A stretch of DNA of 64,000 nucleotides. It comes from Microbacterium esteraromaticum. Lineage in GTDB: Bacteria; Actinomycetota; Actinomycetes; Actinomycetales; Microbacteriaceae. This document shows positions 26,677 to 35,432 of this stretch, one piece after another. A program made the translations under genes and the position numbers. The stretch lies in contig NZ_JAEMWU010000001.1 in assembly GCF_017303215.1 (NCBI RefSeq), forward strand, positions 1,674,001 through 1,738,000. The letters are read 5' to 3'. The notes below the pieces were generated by a model. The model did no database searches. It had not been told where the DNA came from and saw only the letters and a list, made by a program, of their open reading frames with translations. The number at the start of each line of letters is the position of its first letter. Position 1 is the stretch's first letter.

Positions 26677-26751
26677 TCACGCTCTGAGCCGTGGTTCCAT
26701 GGGCGGCGCGGTGTCGTTTCTGTCGATATCCGGCGCACATGTCGTAAACTT

Positions 26752-26863
26752 GGTACCGGTGCTGATCGACGGCCGCGCAACGCGCAGATCGAGCACCTGC
26801 ATCCGCACGGTCCTGGCTGGCGCCACACGCGGATGACCGCAACGGAACCGAAGGCCCCTTCGG
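26752..26863 (+). promoter_or_regulatory. Structured 5' leader of the SNF2 helicase gene
   Basis: About 215 bp separate ribF from the helicase. The downstream part can fold. Arms 26758-26767 and 26787-26797 pair with a single bulged G and enclose a GCGC-AAC-GCGC hairpin (775-785). A second hairpin pairs 26848-26854 with 26857-26863. A possible -10 (TAAACT, 26745-26750) lies just before. No riboswitch family is recognised; structured leaders of this sort may regulate translation. Confidence 0.4.
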
Positions 26864-26891
26864 CGCTTCGGCACACACGCTCAGGAGGAGC

Positions 26892-29036
26892 ATGCCGACC
26901 ACGGCAACCGCCGCACCGCGGCGCAAGAAGACCTCTCGTCGCGACGACGAGGCACCACTGATCCCGATCCTGGCGCGCAAGGTGCGCGAGATCGAGGCGA
27001 AGGCCCAGCGTTCGAAGCTCGGCCCCACCAACCGTGTCAAGTTCCAGGTCATAGCCTTTCTGGTGCGCGAGGAGCGCGCCCGGGTCAAGGCTGATGCGGA
27101 ACTGACCGACGCGGCCCGTGTCGAACTGCTCAAGCGCCTCGACGGCGTGGCCACGATCCTGGCGAAGACCGCGGCTCGCGACACCTCGCTGATCCAGCTG
27201 CTGGAGGCCGACCAGGCGACGTCCCCGGTGGCAAAGCGCATGCGTCGCGATTGGTTGCTGGAGTCGGGCGCCGAGCTGGCGCCCGAGGAGCTCGTCATCA
27301 CCGACGTGGCGCCGACGCGCGCGCCCATCGTGCCCGCGGCGATCGCCGAGAAGCAGGTGACGCCGCCCTCGGTCGAGTCGCGCCAGCTCGCCAACCCGTT
27401 CCTCGCGCCCGATCTGACGCCGCGCCCCGCCGCGGTGCCGCGTCGGCGGCTGGACGGCTGGGAGCTCATGGGCCCGCTGTACAAGGCGTTCGAGTCGGGG
27501 GCCGGCGGGGGAGCGGCGACCATGGATCTGCCGCCCACGCCCGAGTACGATCACATCTCGCCGAAGGGGCGCGAGGTGATGGTGCACCAATCTCGCTTTG
27601 TCGAGGCCGTGCGCGCGGGACACCGCAGCTTCTTGCTTGCCGACGAACCCGGACTGGGCAAGACCGCGCAATCGGTGCTCGCCGCGTCGGTGGCGGGCGC
27701 GTATCCGTTGCTGGTCGTCGTGCCGAACGTGGTGAAGATGAACTGGGCCCGTGAAGTCGAGCGGTGGACGCCGCAGCGGCGTGCGACCGTGATCGCGGGT
27801 GACGGTGCCGACATCGATGCCTTCGCCGATGTGTTCATCGTCAACTACGAGATCCTCGACCGCCACCTCTCCTGGCTGGGCTCCATCGGGCTGAAGGGCA
27901 TGGTGGTCGACGAGGCGCACTTCATCAAGAACCTCTCGTCACAGCGTTCCCAGAACGTGCTGGCCCTGGCCTCGCGCATCCGTGAGCGTGAGCGCAACCC
28001 GCTGATGCTGGCACTGACCGGTACCCCGCTGATCAACGACGTCGAAGACTTCGACGCGATCTGGCGCTTCCTCGGCTGGACGAACGGTGAGAAGCCGGGA
28101 CCCGAGCTGATGGAGAAGCTGGATGCCACGGGCCTGACGCCCGCCGACAAGACCTTCTACGCCGAGGCACGCGAGGCCGTGATCTCGATGGGTATCGTCC
28201 GCCGCAAGAAGAAGGACGTCGCAGCGGACCTGCCCGACAAGCTCGTCGCCGATCTGCCCGTGCAGCTGGACGACGAGTTCGGCCGCAGCATCCGCCAGGC
28301 CGAACGTGAGCTGGGCGAGCGGATGGCCGCGAAGTACCGGCGCATCATTGAGGCGCGCGGAGACCGGCCCGGCGCCGTCGCGCACGGCGAGATCGATGAC
28401 GACATCGTGCGCCTGGTCGCCCACAACGAGCTCGAAGAGTCGAAGGCCGCCGGCACCGGCGGCGACAACGTCTTCACGATGGTGCGGCGGATCGGCCAGG
28501 CCAAGGCGCAGCTGGCGGCCGACTACGCCGCACAACTGCAGCGCTCGGTGCAGAAGGTCGTCTTCTTCGCCAAGCACGTCGATGTCATGGACCAGGCAGA
28601 GGCGCACTTCGCCGCGTCGGGCATCAAGGCGGTTTCGATCCGCGGTGACCAGAGCACTCCGGCGCGGCAGCAGGCGATCGATGCATTCAACACCGACCCT
28701 GAGGTCGGCATCGCCGTGTGTTCGCTGACTGCGGCGGGTGTCGGTGTGAACCTCCAGGTGGCATCGAACGTCGTGCTGGCTGAACTGAGCTGGACGGCTG
28801 CCGAGCAGACCCAGGCGATCGACCGCGTGCACCGCATCGGTCAGGACGAACCGGTGACGGCATGGCGCATCATCGCCGCCCACACTCTCGACACGAAGAT
28901 CGCTGAGCTGATCGACCAGAAGCAGGGGCTGGCTGCCAGGGCTCTCGACGGCGAGGCGGCATCCGCCGAGCCGAGCGAGTCGGTGCAGATGGCCGCGCTG
29001 ATGCATTTGCTGCGCGAGGCGCTCGGCGCCGCCTGA
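26892..29036 (+). CDS. SNF2-family DEAD/DEAH-box helicase
   Basis: A 714-residue Swi2/Snf2 ATPase. A poorly conserved N-terminal 230 residues, beginning with a basic stretch, precede the motor. Motif I is ADEPGLGKTAQS near residue 255, motif II VVDEAHFIKN near residue 340, motif III LTGTPLIND near residue 377. The C-terminal lobe includes VFFAKHVDVMDQ and motif VI HRIGQDEPV near residue 655. It translocates on DNA or remodels protein-DNA complexes; in bacteria the target is usually unknown. Start ATG after AGGAGG. Followed by a strong terminator. No restriction or defence genes are adjacent. Confidence 0.92.
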   Translation: MPTTATAAPRRKKTSRRDDEAPLIPILARKVREIEAKAQRSKLGPTNRVKFQVIAFLVREERARVKADAELTDAARVELLKRLDGVATILAKTAARDTSLIQLLEADQATSPVAKRMRRDWLLESGAELAPEELVITDVAPTRAPIVPAAIAEKQVTPPSVESRQLANPFLAPDLTPRPAAVPRRRLDGWELMGPLYKAFESGAGGGAATMDLPPTPEYDHISPKGREVMVHQSRFVEAVRAGHRSFLLADEPGLGKTAQSVLAASVAGAYPLLVVVPNVVKMNWAREVERWTPQRRATVIAGDGADIDAFADVFIVNYEILDRHLSWLGSIGLKGMVVDEAHFIKNLSSQRSQNVLALASRIRERERNPLMLALTGTPLINDVEDFDAIWRFLGWTNGEKPGPELMEKLDATGLTPADKTFYAEAREAVISMGIVRRKKKDVAADLPDKLVADLPVQLDDEFGRSIRQAERELGERMAAKYRRIIEARGDRPGAVAHGEIDDDIVRLVAHNELEESKAAGTGGDNVFTMVRRIGQAKAQLAADYAAQLQRSVQKVVFFAKHVDVMDQAEAHFAASGIKAVSIRGDQSTPARQQAIDAFNTDPEVGIAVCSLTAAGVGVNLQVASNVVLAELSWTAAEQTQAIDRVHRIGQDEPVTAWRIIAAHTLDTKIAELIDQKQGLAARALDGEAASAEPSESVQMAALMHLLREALGAA

Positions 29037-29053
29037 TCGTCACAGCACTCCGA

Positions 29054-29090
29054 GGGGGCGTTAAGAACAATTGTTCTTGACGCCCTCTTT
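29054..29090 (+). terminator. Rho-independent terminator after the helicase gene
   Basis: A near-perfect palindrome centred at 29070/29071: 29054-29070 pairs with 29071-29087, with only G-U wobbles as imperfections, and ends in CTCTTT. The inner part is A/T-rich (AAGAACAATTGTTCTT) and the base G/C-rich. Confidence 0.8.
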
Positions 29091-29261
29091 GCGTCTCATG
29101 CGGAGGATTCGCTCAAGAAGTGGAGATCGATGCATGTTGTCGTGCAAGATCATCGGTTTTCATCGCCTCTGGAATGGCATCCACCCGTTCTGCCCACTAG
29201 TGTCGAGAGCGGGCAGCGTCGCCTCATCTCTTTTCCATTCCTGAAGCGCGAAGGCGGCAGC

Positions 29262-30290
29262 ATGAAGATCGGTATTCTCACCAGTGGCGGCGACTGCCCC
29301 GGCCTGAACGCCGTCATCCGTGGAATCGTCCTCAAAGGCACGACCGCGTACGACCTCGAGTTCGTGGGCATCCGCGACGGCTGGCGCGGCGTCGTCGACG
29401 GCGACATGTTCCCGCTCACCCGTCATGAGGTCAAAGGCCTGTCCAAGGTCGGCGGCACGATTCTCGGCACCAGCCGCACCAACCCCTACGAAGGACCGCG
29501 CGGCGGTGCGGAGAACATCGCCCGCACCCTTGCCGATCACGGGATCGACGGCATCGTCGCGATCGGCGGTGAGGGCACGCTCGCCGCGGCCGACCGCCTC
29601 GCCAAGGACGGCATCAACGTACTCGGCGTCCCGAAGACCATCGACAACGATCTACGCGCCACCGATTACTCGTTCGGCTTCGACACGGCCGTGAACATCG
29701 CCACCGACGCGATGGATCGGCTGCGCACCACGGGTGACTCGCACCAGCGCTGCATGGTGGCCGAGGTGATGGGCCGCCACGTGGGCTGGATCGCGCTGCA
29801 CGCCGGCATGGCGGCGGGTGCGCATGTCATCTGCATCCCCGAGGTGCCGATGTCGATGGACGAGATCTGCGCCCTGGTCACCAGCGCCTCCGATCGCGGC
29901 CGCGCTCCGCTCGTCGTCGTCTCGGAGGGGTTCACCCTGACGGGCATGGAAGAGGCCTACAGCGACAAGGGTCTTGACGCGTTCAACCGGCCGCGTCTCG
30001 GCGGCATCAGCGAGATTCTGGCTCCCGAGATCGAGCGACGCACGGGCATCGAGACGCGGTCGACCGTGCTCGGGCACATCCAGCGCGGAGGTTCGCCGTC
30101 CGGCTTCGACCGGGTGCTCGCCACGCGACTGGGCCTGCACACCGCAGACGCCCTGGTCGACGGCGACTGGGGGCAGATGGTTGCGCTGCGCGGCACCGAC
30201 ATCGTCCGGGTGCCGTTCGCAGAGGCTCTCGGTGAGCTCAACACCGTTCCGGTGGCCCGCTACGAAGAGGCGGCGGCGCTGTTCGGCTGA
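29262..30290 (+). CDS. pfkA: 6-phosphofructokinase
   Basis: Glycolytic kinase forming fructose 1,6-bisphosphate (342 residues). The N-terminus MKIGILTSGGDCPGLNAVIRG starts at the ATG at 29262 behind an AAGGCGG site. Gly is kept at the GGEGTL position where PPi-dependent enzymes carry Asp, pointing to ATP as donor. The catalytic loop is PKTIDND, with Lys where E. coli Pfk has Gly. MGRHVGW near residue 168 binds the substrate. This residue pair is typical of actinobacterial ATP-PFKs of the mixed 'group III' clade, which lack E. coli-type allostery. Donor preference is an inference. Confidence 0.94.
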   Translation: MKIGILTSGGDCPGLNAVIRGIVLKGTTAYDLEFVGIRDGWRGVVDGDMFPLTRHEVKGLSKVGGTILGTSRTNPYEGPRGGAENIARTLADHGIDGIVAIGGEGTLAAADRLAKDGINVLGVPKTIDNDLRATDYSFGFDTAVNIATDAMDRLRTTGDSHQRCMVAEVMGRHVGWIALHAGMAAGAHVICIPEVPMSMDEICALVTSASDRGRAPLVVVSEGFTLTGMEEAYSDKGLDAFNRPRLGGISEILAPEIERRTGIETRSTVLGHIQRGGSPSGFDRVLATRLGLHTADALVDGDWGQMVALRGTDIVRVPFAEALGELNTVPVARYEEAAALFG

Positions 30291-30330
30291 GCGCCTGGCG
30301 TTCCAGCATCCGCCGCCCCGTCGTCGGGTC

Positions 30331-32466
30331 TCAGTCCTCCTGGTCGGTGCCGGCCTGGTCGGTATCGGCCAGGCCGAGCACGTCCAGCATCCACGCCAGT
30401 TCGAACGCACGATCCTTCCACGCGTTGTAGCGGCCGCTGACGCCGCCGTGGCCGGCGGACATCTCACAGCGCATCAGCACGTCCGAGGCGCCCGCCTCGC
30501 GCAGCCGAGCCACCCACTTAGCGGGCTCGACGTACAGCACGCGGGTGTCGTTCAACGAGGTCACCGCAAGGATGCGCGGGTAGTCGACACCGTCGCGGAC
30601 GTTCTCGTAGGGCGTGTACGACTTCATGTACGCGTACACATCGGCGTTGTGCAGCGGGTCGCCCCACTCGTCCCACTCCACGACGGTGAGCGGCAGCGAC
30701 GGGTCGAGGATCGACGTCAGCGCGTCGACGAACGGCACGCCCGCCACGATGCCGGCGAACAGCTCGGGCGCCAGGTTGGCGACGGCGCCCATCAGCAGGC
30801 CGCCGGCGCTGCCGCCCTCGGCGACCATGCGCTCGGGCGTCGTCACGTCCGTGTCGATCAGGTGCCGGGCGCACGCGACGAAATCGGTGAAGGTGTTGCG
30901 CTTGTGCAGCTCCTTGCCGTCCTCGTACCAGTGCCGTCCCATCTCGCCGCCGCCGCGCACGTGCGCCACGGCGAAGACCACACCGCGGTCCAGCATCGAC
31001 AGGCGCATGGATGAGAATCCGGGGTCGATGGAGTGCTCGTACGATCCGTAGCCGTACAGGTGCACGGGGCGGATGCCGTCGCCGGGTTCGCCGAACGAGC
31101 GCTTCCACACCAGCGAGATCGGCACCTGCACACCATCGGGCGCGGTGGCCCACACCCGACGCTGTCCGTACTGCTCGGCGTCGTACCCGCCGAGCACAGG
31201 CTGTTGCTTGCGGATGTGCTGCTCACCGGTCGCGACGTCGAGTTCGAGCACCGTCGACGGCGTCACGAACGAGGTGTAGCCCATTCGCAGGAACGGCTGG
31301 TGCCATTCGGGATTGCCGCCGAAATAGGCCGCGTACAGCGGCTCTTCGAAGGTGATCTGCTGCAGTTCCCCGGTGCGCAGGTCCATCAGCGCGGTGCGGG
31401 GCAGACCCTCGCTGCGGTACTCGACGGTCGCGAAATCGCGGAAGCAGTCGACATCCAGCAGGCGTCGCCCCGGGGTGTGCGGAAGCAGCACCTGACGTGC
31501 ACCGTCGGGAGCATCGACGGCCACCGAGACAAGCTCGAAATCGAGGGCGCCGTCATTGTGCAGGATCAGCAGCCGGTCCTCGCCGTCGACGACGGCGTGG
31601 TCGGCGGCGTACTCGACGCCGTCGCGTCGTGGCCAGATCACGCGCGGCTCGGCGGTGAGGTCGGCGAGGTCGACCAGCAGTTCCTCCGAGGAGATCTTCG
31701 AGCCGACGTCGATCAGCAGGTACTTCTTGCTGCGCGTGATCCCGGCGCCCAGCCAGAACCTCTCGTCGGGCTCGTGGAACAGCCGCACATCCGCATCAGC
31801 GTCCGTGCCGATCCGGCGCAGCCACAGCGCGTCCGGACGCCACGCCTCGTCGCGAGTGGTGTACAGGACGCCGGTGCCGTCGGGCGTGAAGAACGCCTGC
31901 GCGGTGTTCTCGATCGGCGTGATGAGCGCCTCACCGGTGGCGAGGTCACGCACATGCACGGTGTAGAGCTCGGAGCCCTCGACGTCGACTGACCACAGCA
32001 GCCTGCGGCCATCGTCAGAGGCGTCGAAGGCGCCCAACGAGAAGAAGTCGTGCCCTTCGGCCTCGGCGTTGCCGTCGAGCAGCACCTCTTCGCCGGGGAC
32101 CGGTACGCCGGGTTCGAGGACGGGGGGAGTCCAGTCGTCGCCGGTCGCCGCGGTACGGCACTGGATGCCGTATTGCGCGCCCTCTTCGGTGCGGCCGTAG
32201 AACCACCAGTCGCCACGCCGTGTCGGCACCGACAGATCGGTCTCGAGTACGCGGGCGCGAACCTCGTCGAACAGGCGCTCACGCAGTGGCGCGAGGTGCG
32301 CGGTACGGGCGTCGGTGTGCGCGTTCTCGGCGTCGAGGTGGTTGCGCACCTCGGCGTCGTCCTTTGCGCGGAGCCATTCGTAGTCGTCGACGAAGACGTC
32401 GCCGTGATGAGTGCGGGTGATGGGGCGTCGGGCCGCGACCGGCGGCTGGATGCTGGATTCGCTCAC
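30331..32466 (-). CDS. ptrB: S9 serine peptidase, oligopeptidase B type
   Basis: A 711-residue cytoplasmic prolyl-oligopeptidase-family enzyme. A seven-bladed beta-propeller (about residues 70-430) gates access. The C-terminal alpha/beta hydrolase has the nucleophile in AEGGSAGGLLMG near residue 555, the acid in the LNDTRVLY segment near residue 640 and the His in SAGHGG near residue 675. The acidic residues around the catalytic site match oligopeptidase B, which cleaves small peptides after Lys/Arg. No signal peptide. Divergent from pit. Confidence 0.9.
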   Translation of the reverse strand: MSESSIQPPVAARRPITRTHHGDVFVDDYEWLRAKDDAEVRNHLDAENAHTDARTAHLAPLRERLFDEVRARVLETDLSVPTRRGDWWFYGRTEEGAQYGIQCRTAATGDDWTPPVLEPGVPVPGEEVLLDGNAEAEGHDFFSLGAFDASDDGRRLLWSVDVEGSELYTVHVRDLATGEALITPIENTAQAFFTPDGTGVLYTTRDEAWRPDALWLRRIGTDADADVRLFHEPDERFWLGAGITRSKKYLLIDVGSKISSEELLVDLADLTAEPRVIWPRRDGVEYAADHAVVDGEDRLLILHNDGALDFELVSVAVDAPDGARQVLLPHTPGRRLLDVDCFRDFATVEYRSEGLPRTALMDLRTGELQQITFEEPLYAAYFGGNPEWHQPFLRMGYTSFVTPSTVLELDVATGEQHIRKQQPVLGGYDAEQYGQRRVWATAPDGVQVPISLVWKRSFGEPGDGIRPVHLYGYGSYEHSIDPGFSSMRLSMLDRGVVFAVAHVRGGGEMGRHWYEDGKELHKRNTFTDFVACARHLIDTDVTTPERMVAEGGSAGGLLMGAVANLAPELFAGIVAGVPFVDALTSILDPSLPLTVVEWDEWGDPLHNADVYAYMKSYTPYENVRDGVDYPRILAVTSLNDTRVLYVEPAKWVARLREAGASDVLMRCEMSAGHGGVSGRYNAWKDRAFELAWMLDVLGLADTDQAGTDQED

Positions 32467-32526
32467 CGCTCCACGCTACCGGAGACGAGTTGACCGGCTC
32501 CGGTCGGGGTGGGAGGATTCTCACGG

Positions 32527-32554
32527 GTTAACACACGCTGAACCCACGGTGAAC
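32527..32554 (+). promoter_or_regulatory. Candidate Pho-type direct repeat before the phosphate transporter
   Basis: Three hexamers, GTTAAC (32527), CTGAAC (32538) and GTGAAC (32549), lie in the same orientation at exact 11-bp steps; a weaker fourth (GTTCGT) follows at 32560. Tandem 11-bp-period boxes are the usual site for PhoB/PhoP-class response regulators. The block ends 58 bp before pit. Binding is inferred. Confidence 0.5.
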
Positions 32555-32612
32555 TCTTCGTTCGTCACGCCGACTCCTCGGCACGTCCCTCAAGCCCCAA
32601 CGAAAGAGACCG

Positions 32613-34076
32613 GTGGAAACCGCAGCCCTCATCGTCGTGCTGGTCATCGCGCTGGCACTGTTCTTCGACTTCACGAACGGATTCCACGACACCGCGAACG
32701 CCATGGCGACACCGATCGCCACCGGAGCGCTCAAGCCGAAGACAGCGGTGCTCCTGGCGGCGCTGCTCAACCTCGTCGGCGCGTTCTTGTCGACGGAGGT
32801 CGCCAAGACCGTCTCGGGTGGCATCGTGCGCGAGGACCAGATCGACTTGTCGATCATGCCGCAATTGATCTTCGCCGGTCTGATCGGCGCGATCACGTGG
32901 AACATGCTCACCTGGCTGCTGGGGTTGCCCTCCAGCTCGTCGCACGCCCTGTTCGGCGGTCTCATCGGCTCGACGCTCGTGGGTGTCGGCCTGAGCGGAA
33001 TCAACTTCGGCGTCGTGATGTCGAAGGTCATCCTTCCCGCGCTGATCGCCCCGCTGACCGCCGGCATCATCGCGTTCCTCGCGACCAAGATCGCGTACTC
33101 GATCACGCGCCGCTACGACGGCAAGCCCGACGGGCGCGATGGATTCCGGTGGGGGCAGATCTTCACCTCGTCGCTGGTCGCCCTCGCCCACGGCACCAAC
33201 GACGCGCAGAAGACGATGGGTGTCATCACCCTCGCTCTGATCACGGTGGGCTGGCAGACGGGCGACCCGACGTCCGACGACTATCACAACCCCGAGTTCT
33301 GGGTGATCGCGGCATGCGCGTTCACGATCGCGCTCGGTACCTACCTGGGCGGATGGCGCATCATCCGCACGCTCGGCAAGGGGCTGACCGAGGTCAAGCC
33401 CGCGCAGGGCTTCGCGGCCGAGAGTTCCACGTCCGCGACGATCCTCGCCTCGAGCGCGCTCGGTTTCGCGCTCTCGACCACGCAGGTCGCCTCCGGTTCG
33501 GTGATCGGTTCTGGTCTGGGGCGTCGCGGCGCGATCGTGCGCTGGCGCACCGTCGGTCGCATCGGCATCGGGTGGCTGCTCACGCTCCCTGCGGCCGGCG
33601 CCGTCGGCGGCCTTGCCGCCTGGCTGGTCGTGCTCTGGGGCAACGTCGGCGTGCTGATCGACGCGATTCTCGCCCTCGTGATCATCGTGGGTCTCTATCT
33701 GTACTCGCGCCGCGACGAGGTCAACGCCTCGAATGCCATGAGCGACGTCGCCGACTCCGGTCACGCCGTGGACGTTCCCGAGGTGCCCGGCCCCACACGC
33801 CGTGCCAGCCGCATGGAGCTGGTCCGTGCTCTCGACCGTGCCGAGCGCAAGGCCGATGAGGCCGAGAAGGCCGCGCGCCGAGCCAAGAAGCTCAAGAAGA
33901 ACGGCGGCTCGCCCGCTGAGCTCAAGGCGGCGCGGAAGGCGGCCGATCGCGCAGCGTCCAAACACGCCGAAGCGCAGCAGGCGGCTCAGGAGTGGGAGGT
34001 GCTCAGCGCCAGCCGGCGTGCTCGGGCCGAACTCGCCGAGTGGGATTCTTCTGCCGATGAGGAGGTGCAGCGATGA
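32613..34076 (+). CDS. pit: PiT-family inorganic phosphate transporter
   Basis: A 487-residue membrane transporter importing metal-phosphate with protons. The N-terminal signature DFTNGFHDTANAMATPIATGAL (residues 13-34) and the duplicated half (SLVALAHGTNDAQKTMG near residue 193) are both present. About ten hydrophobic helices span residues 1-370. The C-terminal 100 residues are a charged Ala/Lys/Glu-rich helix (RAERKADEAEKAARRAKKL) likely to form a cytoplasmic coiled coil. GTG start. The stop overlaps the next gene by 4 bp. Candidate Pho boxes lie upstream. Confidence 0.93.
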   Translation: METAALIVVLVIALALFFDFTNGFHDTANAMATPIATGALKPKTAVLLAALLNLVGAFLSTEVAKTVSGGIVREDQIDLSIMPQLIFAGLIGAITWNMLTWLLGLPSSSSHALFGGLIGSTLVGVGLSGINFGVVMSKVILPALIAPLTAGIIAFLATKIAYSITRRYDGKPDGRDGFRWGQIFTSSLVALAHGTNDAQKTMGVITLALITVGWQTGDPTSDDYHNPEFWVIAACAFTIALGTYLGGWRIIRTLGKGLTEVKPAQGFAAESSTSATILASSALGFALSTTQVASGSVIGSGLGRRGAIVRWRTVGRIGIGWLLTLPAAGAVGGLAAWLVVLWGNVGVLIDAILALVIIVGLYLYSRRDEVNASNAMSDVADSGHAVDVPEVPGPTRRASRMELVRALDRAERKADEAEKAARRAKKLKKNGGSPAELKAARKAADRAASKHAEAQQAAQEWEVLSASRRARAELAEWDSSADEEVQR

Positions 34077-34408
34077 GCGTCGACATCGATTGGGGTGCGT
34101 TCCTGAGTGTGTTCCTGGCCGCACTGGCCGGGGCCGGTATCGTCGTCACCTTCTACGCGCTGGGGCTGCGTCTGCTCGTGCGCGGCGGGCGCGCGCCCGT
34201 TGTCGGGCCGGTGGAGTTCACGGATGCCATCACGATCGTCTCTGACAAGGAGATCCGCCGCGCCGAGAAAGCGGCTGCGAAGGCAGCCAAGCGCAGCCCT
34301 CTGACAGAGGGACAGCGGATGCTGGCGCGCGTGGGCGCGTACACGTGCTTCGCGGTCTGCGGGGCCGCAGTGATCGGCGGCGTGCTGGTGATCGTCATCG
34401 CGCACTGA
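34073..34408 (+). CDS. Small bitopic membrane protein coupled to pit
   Basis: A 111-residue protein with two hydrophobic helices (about 9-32 and 87-109) flanking a cytoplasmic linker with a KEIRRAEKAAAKAAKR coiled-coil-like stretch. This resembles the charged C-terminal helix of the upstream Pit protein. Coupled by a 4-bp ATGA overlap. It may be an accessory subunit of the transporter; that is inference from position and helix similarity only. Confidence 0.72.
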   Translation: MSVDIDWGAFLSVFLAALAGAGIVVTFYALGLRLLVRGGRAPVVGPVEFTDAITIVSDKEIRRAEKAAAKAAKRSPLTEGQRMLARVGAYTCFAVCGAAVIGGVLVIVIAH

Positions 34409-34463
34409 CACGACGCGCCGCGGCACAGGCGTTCGGGACCGCACGCGGACCTACGCTGGACGC

Positions 34464-35381
34464 ATGCCCGCTTCCTACGCGTTCGGTCGGCACGCTCCGG
34501 CATCCCACGTGCTGGTGCACGTCAGCGATCCGCATCTGCTCGCCGGGGGTGAACGGCTGGGGGAGCGTTACGACGTCGATGCGGGTCTGGCGCGAACGCT
34601 GGCGGCCATCCGCGATACGCAGGCGCGACCGTCTGCGATCGTCATGACCGGCGACCTCGCCGACCTCGGCGAACCTGACGCGTACCTTCGGTTGCGGTCC
34701 GCCGTTGAGCCGCTCGCGGCTGAGCTCGACTGCCCCGTCATCTGGGTGGCCGGCAATCACGACGAGCGCCCGGCGATGCGTGAGCACCTGCTCGATCTCG
34801 CACCCACCCAGCTGCCCGTCACGGGCACCTGGGATCTGGACGGCCTGCGCGTTATCGCGCTCGATACGAGCGTTCCCGGATGGCATCACGGGGATCTCGA
34901 TCCAGAGCAGCTGGACTGGCTGCGCGACCAGCTGCGGAAGCCCGCTCCACACGGCACCCTGTTGGCGATGCATCACCCGCCCTTGCCGAGTCATGTACCG
35001 CTGTTCGACATCCTCGAGCTGCGGCATCAGGACGAGCTCGCCGATGTCATCCGCGGAACGGATGTGCGCGGCATCCTCGCCGGCCACCTGCACTACTCGG
35101 CGCACGGCGTGTTCGCCGGCGTCCCGGTCAGCGTGGCATCTGCCACCTGCTACACGATGAACGTCGCGCGACCGGCGGTTGCGGTCGACGGGATGGACGC
35201 CGCGCAGGCATTCCAGCTGGTGCACGTGCATCCCGACACCATCACGCACACTGTCGTCCCGGTCACGGATGCTCCCACGGGCGCGTTCTTCGGCCCGGAG
35301 TGGGCAGAGCGGATGGCCCGGCTCTCACCGCAGGAGCGTCTGGAGGCGTTCTCAAGAAAGCCCGATCCCCATTCGGCGTAG
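34464..35381 (+). CDS. Calcineurin-like metallophosphoesterase (CpdA/3',5'-cNMP type)
   Basis: A 305-residue dinuclear metal phosphoesterase. Metal ligands: HVSDPHL near residue 16, GDLADLGEP near residue 62, GNHDERP near residue 98, MHHPP near residue 172 and GHLHYSAHG near residue 210. This set and spacing fit class III cyclic-nucleotide phosphodiesterases of the CpdA/Rv0805 group. The substrate may be cAMP or other phosphodiesters. ATG at 34464, separate from the pit operon by 55 bp. Confidence 0.87.
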   Translation: MPASYAFGRHAPASHVLVHVSDPHLLAGGERLGERYDVDAGLARTLAAIRDTQARPSAIVMTGDLADLGEPDAYLRLRSAVEPLAAELDCPVIWVAGNHDERPAMREHLLDLAPTQLPVTGTWDLDGLRVIALDTSVPGWHHGDLDPEQLDWLRDQLRKPAPHGTLLAMHHPPLPSHVPLFDILELRHQDELADVIRGTDVRGILAGHLHYSAHGVFAGVPVSVASATCYTMNVARPAVAVDGMDAAQAFQLVHVHPDTITHTVVPVTDAPTGAFFGPEWAERMARLSPQERLEAFSRKPDPHSA

Positions 35382-35432
35382 ACTGGTGGCATCCCCCGAT
35401 TTCCCTTTCGCCACCACCCACAAGGAAGTGAC

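Noticed and set aside
26892..29036. Defence island around the SNF2 helicase
   Set aside because: SNF2 helicases occur in several defence systems, but the neighbours are ribF and pfkA with no nuclease, methyltransferase or toxin gene.
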